From positions 429,569-493,568 of the forward strand of contig NZ_NIBS01000001.1 in NCBI RefSeq assembly GCF_002632465.1: 64,000 nucleotides of DNA. Reading direction: 5' to 3'. The DNA is from Xenorhabdus budapestensis (GTDB taxonomy: Bacteria; Pseudomonadota; Gammaproteobacteria; Enterobacterales; Enterobacteriaceae). The notes beneath the pieces are model-generated. The model worked only from the letters and a program-made list of their open reading frames with translations, made no database searches and was not told the DNA's origin. Below, one piece after another: positions 9,301 through 17,597 of this stretch (position 1 is its first letter; the number at the start of each line of letters is the position of its first letter). A program made the position numbers and the translations under genes.

Positions 9301-12300
9301 TGGCTGAAAAAGTGGAAGGTAGCTGGCGTTACCAACCGAGAACTGACCTGATGTCTGTCAGTGAATTGCAAGAAGCGGCTTACGTTAAAGGCAAAATCCG
9401 TGGTGACAGTTATCAGAATATACTGGATGCGCTTAGAAGCTATGAAAATGTGCTGCAAGAAAGTAAAGATTATGACCTGCATACCATTGAAAAACTGGCT
9501 GCTTTGCGTCATCAGGTGGAAGGCTATCTATTGGGACATCCGGATTCAGAACGTGCGCCAACACTGAAAAACCTGTTGTCACAAATTAATGTGCGGATTA
9601 ATGAGTCAACGACGCTTGCAGAATCTACCGTGGAAAGTTCCGGTAAGGGTAGTTTCAGTGAGCTGTATAACAAACTGGGCAATGCCAACCTGAAAGATTC
9701 GAAACATCTTTATATTGATGAGCAGGGAGATTTTGTTACCCGTGGTAAATCCAATATTCAGATTGCCACGAAAGCAGAAAGTGCAGAAAAAGCGATTGAG
9801 CAAGTCAAGGCATCTGTCACCAGAGAATATGGTCAGTCAGTGACAGAAGCTGTTTTCTCAAATCTGAATACCCGTGACCTGGCGAAAGATGGCAAAGGAA
9901 TCGATGTCTCTGGTTTGAAAAAAATACATCAGGCCATTGAACAGCAGTTATCTCCGATCAGCGCCACTCTGTTTATCTGGAAGCCAAGTGATCACAGCCG
10001 GTTAGGACATGCAGCCCTGCAAATCGGACATGGACGTATTGAAGTCAGTGCAGAAAATGCCGGGGAATTTAATGAGAAAAACTATGTCAGTTGGTGGCCA
10101 AAAGGTGGCAAATCAACCAACATTAGCCGCATTTTTGATGTCTCCACGAGCGAACATTCGGACGTAAGACTCCGCTGGCGTGACCTCAGCCAACCGGCAG
10201 CACAACATGACGCGCTGGCGCTGGATATTGCTTCCGAAGAAAATGATAAATTTGACACGCGCAAGCGGGAAAAATTTATTGAAGAATTACAGGTAGTACA
10301 AAAAGGCATTGATGCAAGATTTAAAGACATCAGCGAAGGTTTTGCTATGGCTGCTTTGGCGAATCCTAATCTGTTGAAATCTGCCGGCATACCGGAGCAT
10401 ATCTCGCGCCCGTTTATGCAACAGTGGGAAGATAGCAGCATAGATATGCTTGAAGTGGGTAAGAGATTTGCGGAAGCACTACGAACAGCCGCGAAACGAC
10501 AGACACCTGAACTGATTGAGGAGGATATTGTTGATGTTATTCGTCAATTTGCAGAGCATGAACTGAGCAATATTCAGGACTTTCAGGCCAGTGAACCCGA
10601 TCAGGGACGTGTCTTCCGTATTAATCTGGCAGGCTTGGATGCGGCAGCGATGCAGGCGGAATGGCATAAAATTAGCCAGAATCCTGACGCCCGTTACCAG
10701 TTACTGACAGGTAACTGCTCAAGTATTGTTGCCAGAGTTCTCAAAGCGGGGGGAGCGGATCAGGTCATCGGACATAAATGGCGACCACACTTTGGCGTTT
10801 GGACACCAACTGAACTGTTCAATTATGCACAGGCATTGCAGGTAGCTCAGGTTGAGCACATAGTCAGGAAGCCAAACCGTCTGATCGGTGAAAATTTGAC
10901 AGAGCCGGGTAACAGCGAAAGCAAAGATAAAAACAAGGTACTGGAAAATGTCGCCATTGATAATGATGGTACGCCACCACGTGAGCGCGAACCATTTAAC
11001 CCGATAGCACGCTTTCTGAATAACGAACTTTATGGTGCCAAAGATGCCCGCCGTAATGTCAATGAAGATACCCAGATATTGCTGGATCACGCGGTTAATA
11101 ACGGTACAGTAGATAAAGTTACATTACGTGGCAGTGCCGGACGCCTGACAGGCTATTACCATCTCTCTGCTCAGGAAACAGAGGCATCTACAGAACAATG
11201 TATAACGAAAAAAGTTGTACTTTTCATTCATGGCTCCGGTTCATCAGCGGAAGAACAAGCCGGTGCAATCCAGCATCACTATCAAAAACAGGATATTGAT
11301 TTGCTGGCGGTCAATATGCGGGGTTATGGTTCCAGTGACGGACATCCGAGTGAAAAAGGGCTGTATCAGGATGCTCGTACGATGTTCCATTATCTGGTGA
11401 ATGATCGTGGCATCAAACCGGAAAATATCATTATTCATGGCTACTCAATGGGAGGCCCGATTGCGGCAGATCTGGCCCGTTATGCAGAACACAGTGGACA
11501 GCCAGTATCCGGCTTGTTGCTTGATCGCCCAATGCCGAGTATGACCAAAGCCATTACAGCCCATGAAGTACCAAACCCTGCGGGGATAACTGGGGTGCTG
11601 GCAAAAGCGGTGAATGGTCAGTTTTCGGTTGAAAAAAATCTGCAAGGTATCTCGAAACAGACACCAATCATGTTGTTGACCGATAACGAAGGATTGGGGG
11701 CTGAAGGTGAAAAACTGCGTACCAAACTCAAGCTATCGGGCTATTCGGTATCGGGTGAACATACTTTTTATGGGCATGAAGACAGCAACAGATTAATTAA
11801 GCAATTTGCGCGGCAGATTGTGACTAATCTGTTTGATATGCAACACCAGCCTGATAAACCAGAAATACTTAAAGACATCTGGGGTGAATTGAAAAACGTT
11901 GGCGAAGTGCTGAAACCACAGGTAAACAAAGCAGGCATAACCACGCATGATATCCGCACAACAGAAGATTTTCTGGCAGGTTATAAGCAGGGCCATGCCA
12001 AACAGATCGTGGATGGATTCCGTTCAGACATGAGCATCAAGCAATTGGCGGATCTGCTGGTTAAAGGAAACTGGAGCGCAGAACAAAAAGGTGCTTTGAC
12101 ATGGGAAATTGAAAGTAGAGCCGTGAAAGTCACTTTTCAGGATAAGGCTGAGAAATTCAACCTCCTGTTCCGTGATGTTGCTTCTACGGGTATTGCTGAT
12201 GCTAAGGCGAGTGAACAGCTTGCACCACAGTCATTGTTCCTGAATCTGTCCAATGATGGCTACGGTGGGCGTTGTGACCCATTATCGAAGCTGGTTCTGG

Positions 12301-15300
12301 TGGCGAAACAGCTTGAAAATGACGGTCAGGACGGCGTTGCCCGTAAGCTACTGGAAAAAATGTACTCCACAGCCGCCGTACTCAGTAATCCAGATCTGTA
12401 TTCAGACACTGAACTTGCTAATGCCAATAAGTTCTTGGGATCTTTGGCAGCTCTGCATGCCCGTAATCCGATGTACGAGACATTCATCAAAGTATGGGAA
12501 GAGAAACTGGAAGGCGAGCGGGCACTGACTGTCAATGGCGTAATTAATAAAGTGACTGCGGCAAATGCCGATGGTAAATCGGTTCTGCTTGAACTGGATG
12601 TACCCGGTCATGCGATGAGTGCGTGGGCGAAAGGCAGCGGTGAAAATCGTGTCTATGGTTTCTATGACCCGAATGTCGGTATTATCGAATTTTCGTCAGT
12701 CGAAAAATTTGGCGATTACATGACTCGCTTCTTCGGTAAAACTGGTCTGAATATGGAAAACAGCTACAAAATGCCGAAAAATGACGCGGGTGAAGCTGTT
12801 TTTTACCGTGTGGTGGTGATAGATGGCGGTGTACTGGCGACCTATAAACCAACCCACAATGTAAGCATGAGGGATATCCTTGATCTGAATGTGTTTGATG
12901 AAACACCAATGAAGGCACGTACAGAAACTGAAATTACCGATGTGGTGAAATCACCACTCAAGGACAATGAAAGCGCAAAAACCAGTTTACTGGAAAAAGC
13001 GCTTTACAGCCTCTTTGATGCAAAATCAGGCGGAAAAGAGTTGGATGAATATTCTCTCCATTTCAATCAGGGAGAATCATTGATCAATAACCTTAAGAAA
13101 CTGATACCAGAGATTGGCGATGTACGTCTGACTAATGGAAATCACGTTGAGTCAAAAGAATTTCTGGAAGGTCTTTGCTTTGCTTTGTCTGCCCGCTACA
13201 TGATGGAAGAACGAGTACATGGTTCGGGTGGTGGCAAAAAGTATATGGTGTGGTTGATGGATGCTGTTAAAGCCTACAACGACAACACAGCAAATAAAAA
13301 GAGTGACATCAATTCAGTTGAGGCTTCTTTACTTAACCAGTATCGTCGCCAATATATCGGTTCAGCCATTGAAGATTTGTTATTGATTCAATATACCCAA
13401 ACTCAATATTTATCCGATTCGCAAGAGCTTGAGCAGAAAGCCAATGAAATTTATGGTGGAAAACTGAAAGACAATGGACTGACAGGAAAAAGAATTGACT
13501 GGGCGTTGAAGCCTGATATTTCTGGCTATGAGTTTGAGATGGATAAGTTGCGTAATGTAAATAAGACAACTTATATGTCCTTTATGTCTGAAAATCATGC
13601 AATGGCAATCACTGTACATAAAGAGACAACTCAAACCATCTGGTCATTCTATGATCCTAACTTTGGTATCAAATCATTCAATAATTATGAGAATTTTAGA
13701 TCCTTTATGGATTCCTTCTATAAGGGAATAATAACGGGTTATAAATTTGGTTTTCCTTATCGTTATGAAGCTAGCAAAATACCAGGCCAAAGTTTCTATG
13801 TTAACTACACTGCGTTTGAAGATGGCATCATTACCGATTATGACGGAATCTGGCAACAGGCACGTGAAGGTGAACAACCATATGTATTACGTGCGCTGAA
13901 AGAACAGGGGAAGACCTTTCAACTGGGTTCAGATGTGATTGGACGTGTGGTTGATTATCGTGATGATACGGTAACGCTGGAAGTCGTAGTGAAACGGGGC
14001 CAAGAAGTACAGAAAGTACAGATTGACGTTGAAAGCAACAACTTTAAGCAGGCAGCTAATCTTGTACAATCAAATATCAATAAACTCGTTGCGAACTCAG
14101 AAACCAGCAAATTAACGCTCAACGCTGCGGGAGATATCAGCATCACCGACGAGGTGAAATCACCACTCAAGGACAATCTGCCTGAAGGTGTTGACCGTGT
14201 GGTTGACAATAAAAATGTCGCATCATGGGAACGTGTTACCGTCACACCACAGGCGGAAGGGAGCGAAAGCCGCTTTGATGGTCAGGTTATCATTCAGACA
14301 GAAAATGATCCTACGGTCGCCAAAGCGGCTGCGAGTTTGGCAGGTAAACATCCTGATACCAGCGTTGTTATCCAGCTTGATGCGAATGGTGAGTATCGTG
14401 TGGTTTACGGTGAACCTGCTAAATTGTCTGGCAAATTACGCTGGCAGATTGTCGGACACGGGAGTGATGAATCAACTCAGCATCTGACTCGCATGGCGGG
14501 ATACAGCGCTGATGAATTAGCACTGAAACTGAAACAATTCAGTATAAACTTCAAACAGGCAGGTACACCCGAACATATCAGCCTTGTGGGCTGTTCATTG
14601 ATCCGCGATGATAAACGTGACGGTTTCGCCCGACGCTTTATTTCAGCACTTGATGGGCAAGGGATCCGCACTACAGTGTCGGCACGCAGTAGTGAAGTTG
14701 CGATAGACAGCATTGGTCGCAAACATACCCGTGATGCTCAGGAGCAATGGACTCATAAGCTGGTGGACAACAAAATTGTGCTGGGCTGGAATGACAAGGG
14801 GGAGATGGAAACTCGTTCTGAACGGATCCGCCGCGGCATCTCTGAAAATGACATTACTCTGTCCCGTGTGGGGCACAGCAATGTGGAGGTCAAACCGCAG
14901 GGAGCAATTGCAGAAAACACCGAAACATTCCACGCACCGAAGCAGTATGACAAGGTACTGCAAAATAATAATGCACCGAATGCAGCATCTTCTAACCAGC
15001 ATCTGAGCTATTCCGGCAATATTCAGGTACAAGTAGGAGATGGAGAATTTACTGTTATCAACTGGGGAACCACTAATGTTGGGATCAAAGTGGGAACAGG
15101 CGGCTTTAAATCTCTGGCTTTCGGTGATAACAATGTGATGGTTCACATTGGTCATGGTGACAGCAAGCATAGTGTAGATATTGCTGGTTATCAGGCATTT
15201 GAAGGTGCACAACTGTTTGTGGGTAACCGTAACGTCAGTTTCAACTTGGGGCGCAGCAATGACCTGATTGTGATGTTGGAAAAATCCATTCCGACACCGC

Positions 15301-17510
15301 CATTGGTTAACCCATTTGATGGTGCGGCACGCATTTCCGGCGTATTGCAAGATATTGCCAGCTCGCAAGGTTCATCGGATTGGCTGACAGTTCAGGATCA
15401 ACAATGGTCCCTGGAAGGAGCGAAGAAGTATGTCAGCGATCTGTCAGGCCTCGATCTGACCAGCAGTGTCAAATATGAAACCCTGACTGAACTCAATACA
15501 GAGAACGAGCGTAGCAGTCGCGGCCTGAAAAATGATATCGAAAGTACCCTGAACAAGAAATACAACCAATGGTTGGGAGGGGCTGGTAATAAGCCTGAAC
15601 CGGGAAGCCTCAGCCGGGCAGATAAGTTCCGGCAGGCAAATGAGAAACTGGCTTTCAACTTTGCCGTTGGTGGACAAGGTGCTGATATTCAGGTGACAAC
15701 TGGCAACTGGAACTTCATGTTTGGTGATAATATTCAATCGATACTGGATACCAATCTGGGTTCACTGTTTGGTTTGATGACTCAGCAATACACCTCAACA
15801 GGTATGGCAAAAACCACCTTTACATTCAGTCCGACGGATCTGCCACGTCAGATCAAGAACAAGCTACTGGGAAATCTTGCTGGCGTCAGAGCTGATACTA
15901 CATTGGCGGATATCTTTGGTGTCGATTATACACCCGATGGACGCATTATTTCCCGTTCCGGTCAACCCGTGGATGGCGTTGCTATTCTGCGGGAAATGCT
16001 GGAGATCATTGGGGAATTCAGTGGTGATCAACTGAAAGCATTCACTGATCCCGACAAATTACTTGATAGCTTAAAAGCCGGGTTAAATACTGGTGCCGAT
16101 GGCATTAAATCCTTCGCAGAAAGCCACGGATTGAAAGCAAAAGCTCCTGCTGACGCAGAGGAAGGCAAAATATCTCTGAGTGAAGGTAATAAACCGACCG
16201 AGCAAACCGAAGCTGAACAACCAGAACGTGCATTTGGGTTTAACGCTCTGAACCTGCCAAACCTGTTTGCGACTTTGTTCAATCAGAATAAACAGGCTGA
16301 GATGAAATCTCTGGTCACTAACCTGAAAGAGAACCTGACAGCCGATTTGTTGAACATGAAGGACAAAACTTTTGACTTCCTGCGCAACAGCGGTCATCTG
16401 CAAGGTGACGGTGATATTCACATCTCTTTCGGTAACTACAACTTTAACTGGAGTGGTGACGGTAAAGATCTTGGTGCATATCTGGGAGATAACAACAACG
16501 TCTGGGGCGGTCGTGGTGATGACGTCTTCTACTCTGTAGGAACCTCCAATATTTTCACGGGCGGTGAAGGTAATGACGTGGGAGTTCTGATGGGGCGTGA
16601 AAATATGATGTTTGGTGATATAGGCAATGACGTTGCTGTGTTGGCCGGACGCATTAACTACGCTTACATGGGGGATGGTAATGATCAGGTCTTTGCTTTC
16701 GGTGAAAACGGTGTGATTCAAGGTGGCAAAGGACGCGACTATATTGTGGCGTCTGGTAACTTCAACCATATTGATGCTGGTGAAGATCAGGATTATGTCG
16801 TCACTATTGGTAATAACAATCAGGTGGATTTGGGAGAGGGTGACGACTTTGCGACCGTATTTGGTAACTATAACCGAATTGATGGCAACAGTGGCAGTAA
16901 CTCTATCAAACTGATGGGATATCACGCGGTAATCAATGGTGGTACGGGTAATGATCATCTGATTGCCGATGTGGTTTCCAAGTTCAGCCAGTTTAATGGT
17001 GGTGATGGCGATGATCTGCTGGTATTGGGTGGATATCAGAACCGCTTTAAGGGAGGAACAGGTGTCAATAGTTTTGTGGTCAGCGGGAATGTCATTGATA
17101 ACGTGGTTGAAGATATCAAACAAGGCGACAAAATCGTTTTCAACGATATCAACTGGCAAAGCTTGTGGTTCCAACGTAGTGGTTACGATTTGGTTCTGTT
17201 GACCAACCGCAATGTCCGGGATAGTTCGGTACAGGGACAGTTTGAAACGATAGGCTCTGTGACCTTCAATAATTACTTTAATGGTAATCGTGCGGATATC
17301 ATTACCCTGATGGGCGATAAAGATGCACAAGGCGAACGCGAATATAAAGCCCTTTCTGACAATGCTGTGGATACGTTGGTGCAGGCTATGAGCGGATTCT
17401 CCCCGAATATCGGTGCCAGTGGTTTTATTGACTCTTTTGATAGCCAGACGAAGTCAACCATCATCACTGCTTGGACTGATACGACAAACGGGAAGTCTAA
17501 ACTGGCCTGA
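3363..17510 (+). CDS. rtxA: MARTX toxin 1 (RID, ABH, MCF, extra C58-like protease, CPD)
   Basis: Secreted 4,715-residue multifunctional autoprocessing RTX toxin. Residues 1 to ~920 are glycine-rich A and B repeats (unit ANIxTKVGDG), thought to form the translocation arm. A DUF1-like part follows: a jelly-roll module from ~1026 (NLITNGDFEQG) and coiled coils at ~1190-1400. RID runs from ~1583 to 2500 with His2216 (LGHAALQIG) and Cys2452 (NCSSIVARVL); this family attaches fatty acid to Rho GTPases. ABH has nucleophile Ser2695 (HGYSMGG). MCF has RCD at 2970-2972, His3083 and Asp3102. A second C58/YopT-like protease (Cys3272, His3412, Asp3431) sits between repeats of KSPLKDN at 3196 and 3599. CPD has His3699 and Cys3744 and would cut at leucines between effectors. 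C-terminal repeats (~3881 on) and the end GKSKLA carry the secretion signal. AGGA 7 bases before ATG supports the start. No actin-crosslinking or RRSP domain is seen. Confidence 0.95.
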   Translation: MGKSSNRSAEYFFTGKYEDDNDGNTIHAIGVGGVINAYGGNDYIVVGSIGATVNTTLGHDTVVGGAGYLNINDTSGFLTVKGGAGYATINKTHNGTVEFVGAAGGLQINHTGNDGAINYSGISGYNGITRKGVQGDIQFKGAGGGNVIKSNVTKGNVYFNGAGIANFIEHTSEFGNTEFNGAGGANVIIKKGKEGNLSFNGAGVANVLLHQGKHGDMEVNAGGAANVLIRVGDGRYLAHLLAIGNISIHKGNGNSRVSMGGGFNTHTQIGHGDAFWSAVGGANVLTKMGQGHISSILAGGANILTKIGEGDLEAGSFGGANIITHISSDSDASNPLSSDTKAIALGGANILTKKGKGNLSAVMGGGANVLTHVGDGTTSGIMLGGANILTKVGNGDTTGIMLGLGNALTHVGDGQTLGVMAAAGNIFTKVGDGDTIAAMLAVGNIFTHVGEGNAFAMMAGGGNIFTKVGNGDALALMLAFGNVFTHIGDGTSVALMIAKGNIATKAGNGDALAAMIGKANIFTQIGHGSTFAAMIGGANVLTKVGNGLTAALMVGKANIFTHVGEGTSIGLFAGTANIMTKVGDGTTLAAMFGKANVMTHVGDGLTGVLALGKANIVTKVGNDFLGVVAASEANVVTHVGEGTTAALLSGKGNVLTKVGDGTAVGLLVSKIGNIMTHVGDGTTVGFAKGEANIITKVGDGSGVNAVWGKANILTHYGDGDRYNFAKGEANIITKVGEGQEITVVQGQANIVTHVGNGDDYTGAWGKANAITKVGDGRNVVFAKGDANIVTQIGEGDSFNALWSQGNLVTKVGDGTQVTAAKGKGNIITTVGNGLSVAATHGDLNVNTKVGDGVSVNVAWGKFNVNTRVGDGLNISVMKGTGNANIRVGDGLNINASYARNNVAVQIGNGDFYSLAVAESNTQSNKLGALFDNIKQTLLGTAGSQGINYLVNGDEANTSGTHKGRGAIDLPEISSLNGFKLTEIDEVTSELHNNLKGSVSEVGTPDTDAIQNALSDEKHVYPNQVRNLITNGDFEQGSVGWLSTNGVEADFSAESYGLNKKGHGERVSELDTNTNTRIYQDINDLTEGESITVSFDFAKRTNISADNGMYVLWNGEIVFSVSAGDAVWSNKTLTLKAQEGINRLEFAGTGKSDGLGYVLDNIVAQSELSGSDIAKHVKQNKAARNALQDKEKAEADRQRLEQERDKQLTAVSGTQAQLENTDLDALETNGQSQRDSINDEAQAITKELMAQTKGLEVLNDHAEHHGQSGSQWRDQFAGGLLGNLQSQLDSAKETAQQQLERSQQASSERLGDMKDAVTKSESGVLKGEQNHQQSLQDIEKTRADIELREQEAIARMKQAEQASRDGKTAVQKAEQRGQHAVSAAEIKTAQVQSDAKGAKLDGNSLPNRTQATGNGLSVKGQSATYAGNAFETTVENHAEKANSHIDSDSSVETEEGLSMELQYLEEDLNELDDAKEALDRLQINAGVRIRKRHTDLNAQSEEIAQPSADSKVSDNISVNTSTGTSTDTSVSSMADMPVSSVRKEQKISGLDLSGLKALGEIQAEETQTQPEPAETSADPGAAIRAQKVADVYRWLDSDNDMVTENYIPVPGFERVDADIPDDLRQKMVNFVEGYLNGTENSVPEEQRSSLAKLFVDATIDYDWDKRVEFISRLEHYGYSFEPTHGDKSIVSFWSGKNFKQYRDILDAAQTDGKKVVYNIDVKGNSFAIELNKTLVRWGGIFLDSDNAQQNALQSVINASARSNTGFWSSVYATGSRDDVYVIAEGGLRLGNYFWNVELPVLRQLQREGLVGEIRLLDKAAKEYQGVPPDEIGRRLTEAGVSVKARFDLLSLKEQEKLLALNPDRYKPDTLIDLNIKTSAIDNLLNQALPFYGLRVERNLLVHESDDEEGFEVRPWPGKRDDGSENESFKTIIVQDQDDTAQIRAIERFILANYDNYAQLPDALHLVDDRIVSHDNGRTRILAEKVEGSWRYQPRTDLMSVSELQEAAYVKGKIRGDSYQNILDALRSYENVLQESKDYDLHTIEKLAALRHQVEGYLLGHPDSERAPTLKNLLSQINVRINESTTLAESTVESSGKGSFSELYNKLGNANLKDSKHLYIDEQGDFVTRGKSNIQIATKAESAEKAIEQVKASVTREYGQSVTEAVFSNLNTRDLAKDGKGIDVSGLKKIHQAIEQQLSPISATLFIWKPSDHSRLGHAALQIGHGRIEVSAENAGEFNEKNYVSWWPKGGKSTNISRIFDVSTSEHSDVRLRWRDLSQPAAQHDALALDIASEENDKFDTRKREKFIEELQVVQKGIDARFKDISEGFAMAALANPNLLKSAGIPEHISRPFMQQWEDSSIDMLEVGKRFAEALRTAAKRQTPELIEEDIVDVIRQFAEHELSNIQDFQASEPDQGRVFRINLAGLDAAAMQAEWHKISQNPDARYQLLTGNCSSIVARVLKAGGADQVIGHKWRPHFGVWTPTELFNYAQALQVAQVEHIVRKPNRLIGENLTEPGNSESKDKNKVLENVAIDNDGTPPREREPFNPIARFLNNELYGAKDARRNVNEDTQILLDHAVNNGTVDKVTLRGSAGRLTGYYHLSAQETEASTEQCITKKVVLFIHGSGSSAEEQAGAIQHHYQKQDIDLLAVNMRGYGSSDGHPSEKGLYQDARTMFHYLVNDRGIKPENIIIHGYSMGGPIAADLARYAEHSGQPVSGLLLDRPMPSMTKAITAHEVPNPAGITGVLAKAVNGQFSVEKNLQGISKQTPIMLLTDNEGLGAEGEKLRTKLKLSGYSVSGEHTFYGHEDSNRLIKQFARQIVTNLFDMQHQPDKPEILKDIWGELKNVGEVLKPQVNKAGITTHDIRTTEDFLAGYKQGHAKQIVDGFRSDMSIKQLADLLVKGNWSAEQKGALTWEIESRAVKVTFQDKAEKFNLLFRDVASTGIADAKASEQLAPQSLFLNLSNDGYGGRCDPLSKLVLVAKQLENDGQDGVARKLLEKMYSTAAVLSNPDLYSDTELANANKFLGSLAALHARNPMYETFIKVWEEKLEGERALTVNGVINKVTAANADGKSVLLELDVPGHAMSAWAKGSGENRVYGFYDPNVGIIEFSSVEKFGDYMTRFFGKTGLNMENSYKMPKNDAGEAVFYRVVVIDGGVLATYKPTHNVSMRDILDLNVFDETPMKARTETEITDVVKSPLKDNESAKTSLLEKALYSLFDAKSGGKELDEYSLHFNQGESLINNLKKLIPEIGDVRLTNGNHVESKEFLEGLCFALSARYMMEERVHGSGGGKKYMVWLMDAVKAYNDNTANKKSDINSVEASLLNQYRRQYIGSAIEDLLLIQYTQTQYLSDSQELEQKANEIYGGKLKDNGLTGKRIDWALKPDISGYEFEMDKLRNVNKTTYMSFMSENHAMAITVHKETTQTIWSFYDPNFGIKSFNNYENFRSFMDSFYKGIITGYKFGFPYRYEASKIPGQSFYVNYTAFEDGIITDYDGIWQQAREGEQPYVLRALKEQGKTFQLGSDVIGRVVDYRDDTVTLEVVVKRGQEVQKVQIDVESNNFKQAANLVQSNINKLVANSETSKLTLNAAGDISITDEVKSPLKDNLPEGVDRVVDNKNVASWERVTVTPQAEGSESRFDGQVIIQTENDPTVAKAAASLAGKHPDTSVVIQLDANGEYRVVYGEPAKLSGKLRWQIVGHGSDESTQHLTRMAGYSADELALKLKQFSINFKQAGTPEHISLVGCSLIRDDKRDGFARRFISALDGQGIRTTVSARSSEVAIDSIGRKHTRDAQEQWTHKLVDNKIVLGWNDKGEMETRSERIRRGISENDITLSRVGHSNVEVKPQGAIAENTETFHAPKQYDKVLQNNNAPNAASSNQHLSYSGNIQVQVGDGEFTVINWGTTNVGIKVGTGGFKSLAFGDNNVMVHIGHGDSKHSVDIAGYQAFEGAQLFVGNRNVSFNLGRSNDLIVMLEKSIPTPPLVNPFDGAARISGVLQDIASSQGSSDWLTVQDQQWSLEGAKKYVSDLSGLDLTSSVKYETLTELNTENERSSRGLKNDIESTLNKKYNQWLGGAGNKPEPGSLSRADKFRQANEKLAFNFAVGGQGADIQVTTGNWNFMFGDNIQSILDTNLGSLFGLMTQQYTSTGMAKTTFTFSPTDLPRQIKNKLLGNLAGVRADTTLADIFGVDYTPDGRIISRSGQPVDGVAILREMLEIIGEFSGDQLKAFTDPDKLLDSLKAGLNTGADGIKSFAESHGLKAKAPADAEEGKISLSEGNKPTEQTEAEQPERAFGFNALNLPNLFATLFNQNKQAEMKSLVTNLKENLTADLLNMKDKTFDFLRNSGHLQGDGDIHISFGNYNFNWSGDGKDLGAYLGDNNNVWGGRGDDVFYSVGTSNIFTGGEGNDVGVLMGRENMMFGDIGNDVAVLAGRINYAYMGDGNDQVFAFGENGVIQGGKGRDYIVASGNFNHIDAGEDQDYVVTIGNNNQVDLGEGDDFATVFGNYNRIDGNSGSNSIKLMGYHAVINGGTGNDHLIADVVSKFSQFNGGDGDDLLVLGGYQNRFKGGTGVNSFVVSGNVIDNVVEDIKQGDKIVFNDINWQSLWFQRSGYDLVLLTNRNVRDSSVQGQFETIGSVTFNNYFNGNRADIITLMGDKDAQGEREYKALSDNAVDTLVQAMSGFSPNIGASGFIDSFDSQTKSTIITAWTDTTNGKSKLA
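12944..12968 (+). repeat. Left copy of 25-base direct repeat around effector cassette
   Basis: Identical to 14153-14177 over 25 bases, and similar for about 11 more bases to the left (three differences). It encodes VKSPLKDN. The pair brackets the extra protease cassette of toxin 1. The repeat contains a Pro-Leu-Lys step that could be cut by the CPD, which favours leucine at P1; that is inference. Confidence 0.85.
12969..14152 (+). other. Inserted C58/YopT-like protease cassette inside toxin 1
   Basis: About 395 codons absent from toxin 2. Cysteine in LEGLCFALSARY, histidine in SENHAMAITV 140 residues later and aspartate in FYDPNFGI 19 residues further fit the order and spacing of C58 (YopT-type) cysteine proteases. 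The HAM...YDPN half resembles the preceding MCF domain (GHAMSAW...YDPNVG), so the two are probably distant paralogues. Two lines counted by hand (13561-13620, 13681-13740) are 32% and 28% GC, against about 50% for lines in the flanking MCF and CPD parts (12241-12300, 14461-14520). A relation to the MARTX DmX effector is an alternative. Target unknown. Confidence 0.7.
14153..14177 (+). repeat. Right copy of 25-base direct repeat around effector cassette
   Basis: Matches 12944-12968 exactly and encodes VKSPLKDN again, immediately before the CPD linker (LPEGVDRVVDNKNVASW). At the equivalent MCF-CPD linker toxin 2 has a single related GSPMKN. Confidence 0.85.
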
Positions 17511-17564
17511 TGGCGGACAGCATTCTGACGTTTAAAATTTCTAATAACAATTTTAATTAATAGC

Positions 17565-17597
17565 AGCGGCCCACAACAGAGTGGGCCGCTTTAGTTG
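17565..17597 (+). terminator. Intrinsic terminator of rtxA (toxin 1)
   Basis: AGCGGCCCAC (17565-17574) and GTGGGCCGCT (17581-17590) form a 10-base-pair stem with a six-base loop, followed by TTAGTT. The T-tract runs straight into the left end of the IS200-type element. Confidence 0.85.

Noticed and set aside
16083..17330. Long antisense ORF (415 codons) opposite the C-terminal repeats of toxin 1
   Set aside because: It mirrors the glycine-aspartate repeat periodicity of the toxin; composition is dominated by Ile, Val and Thr from reversed repeat codons. A similar one occurs opposite toxin 2 (34355-35353).
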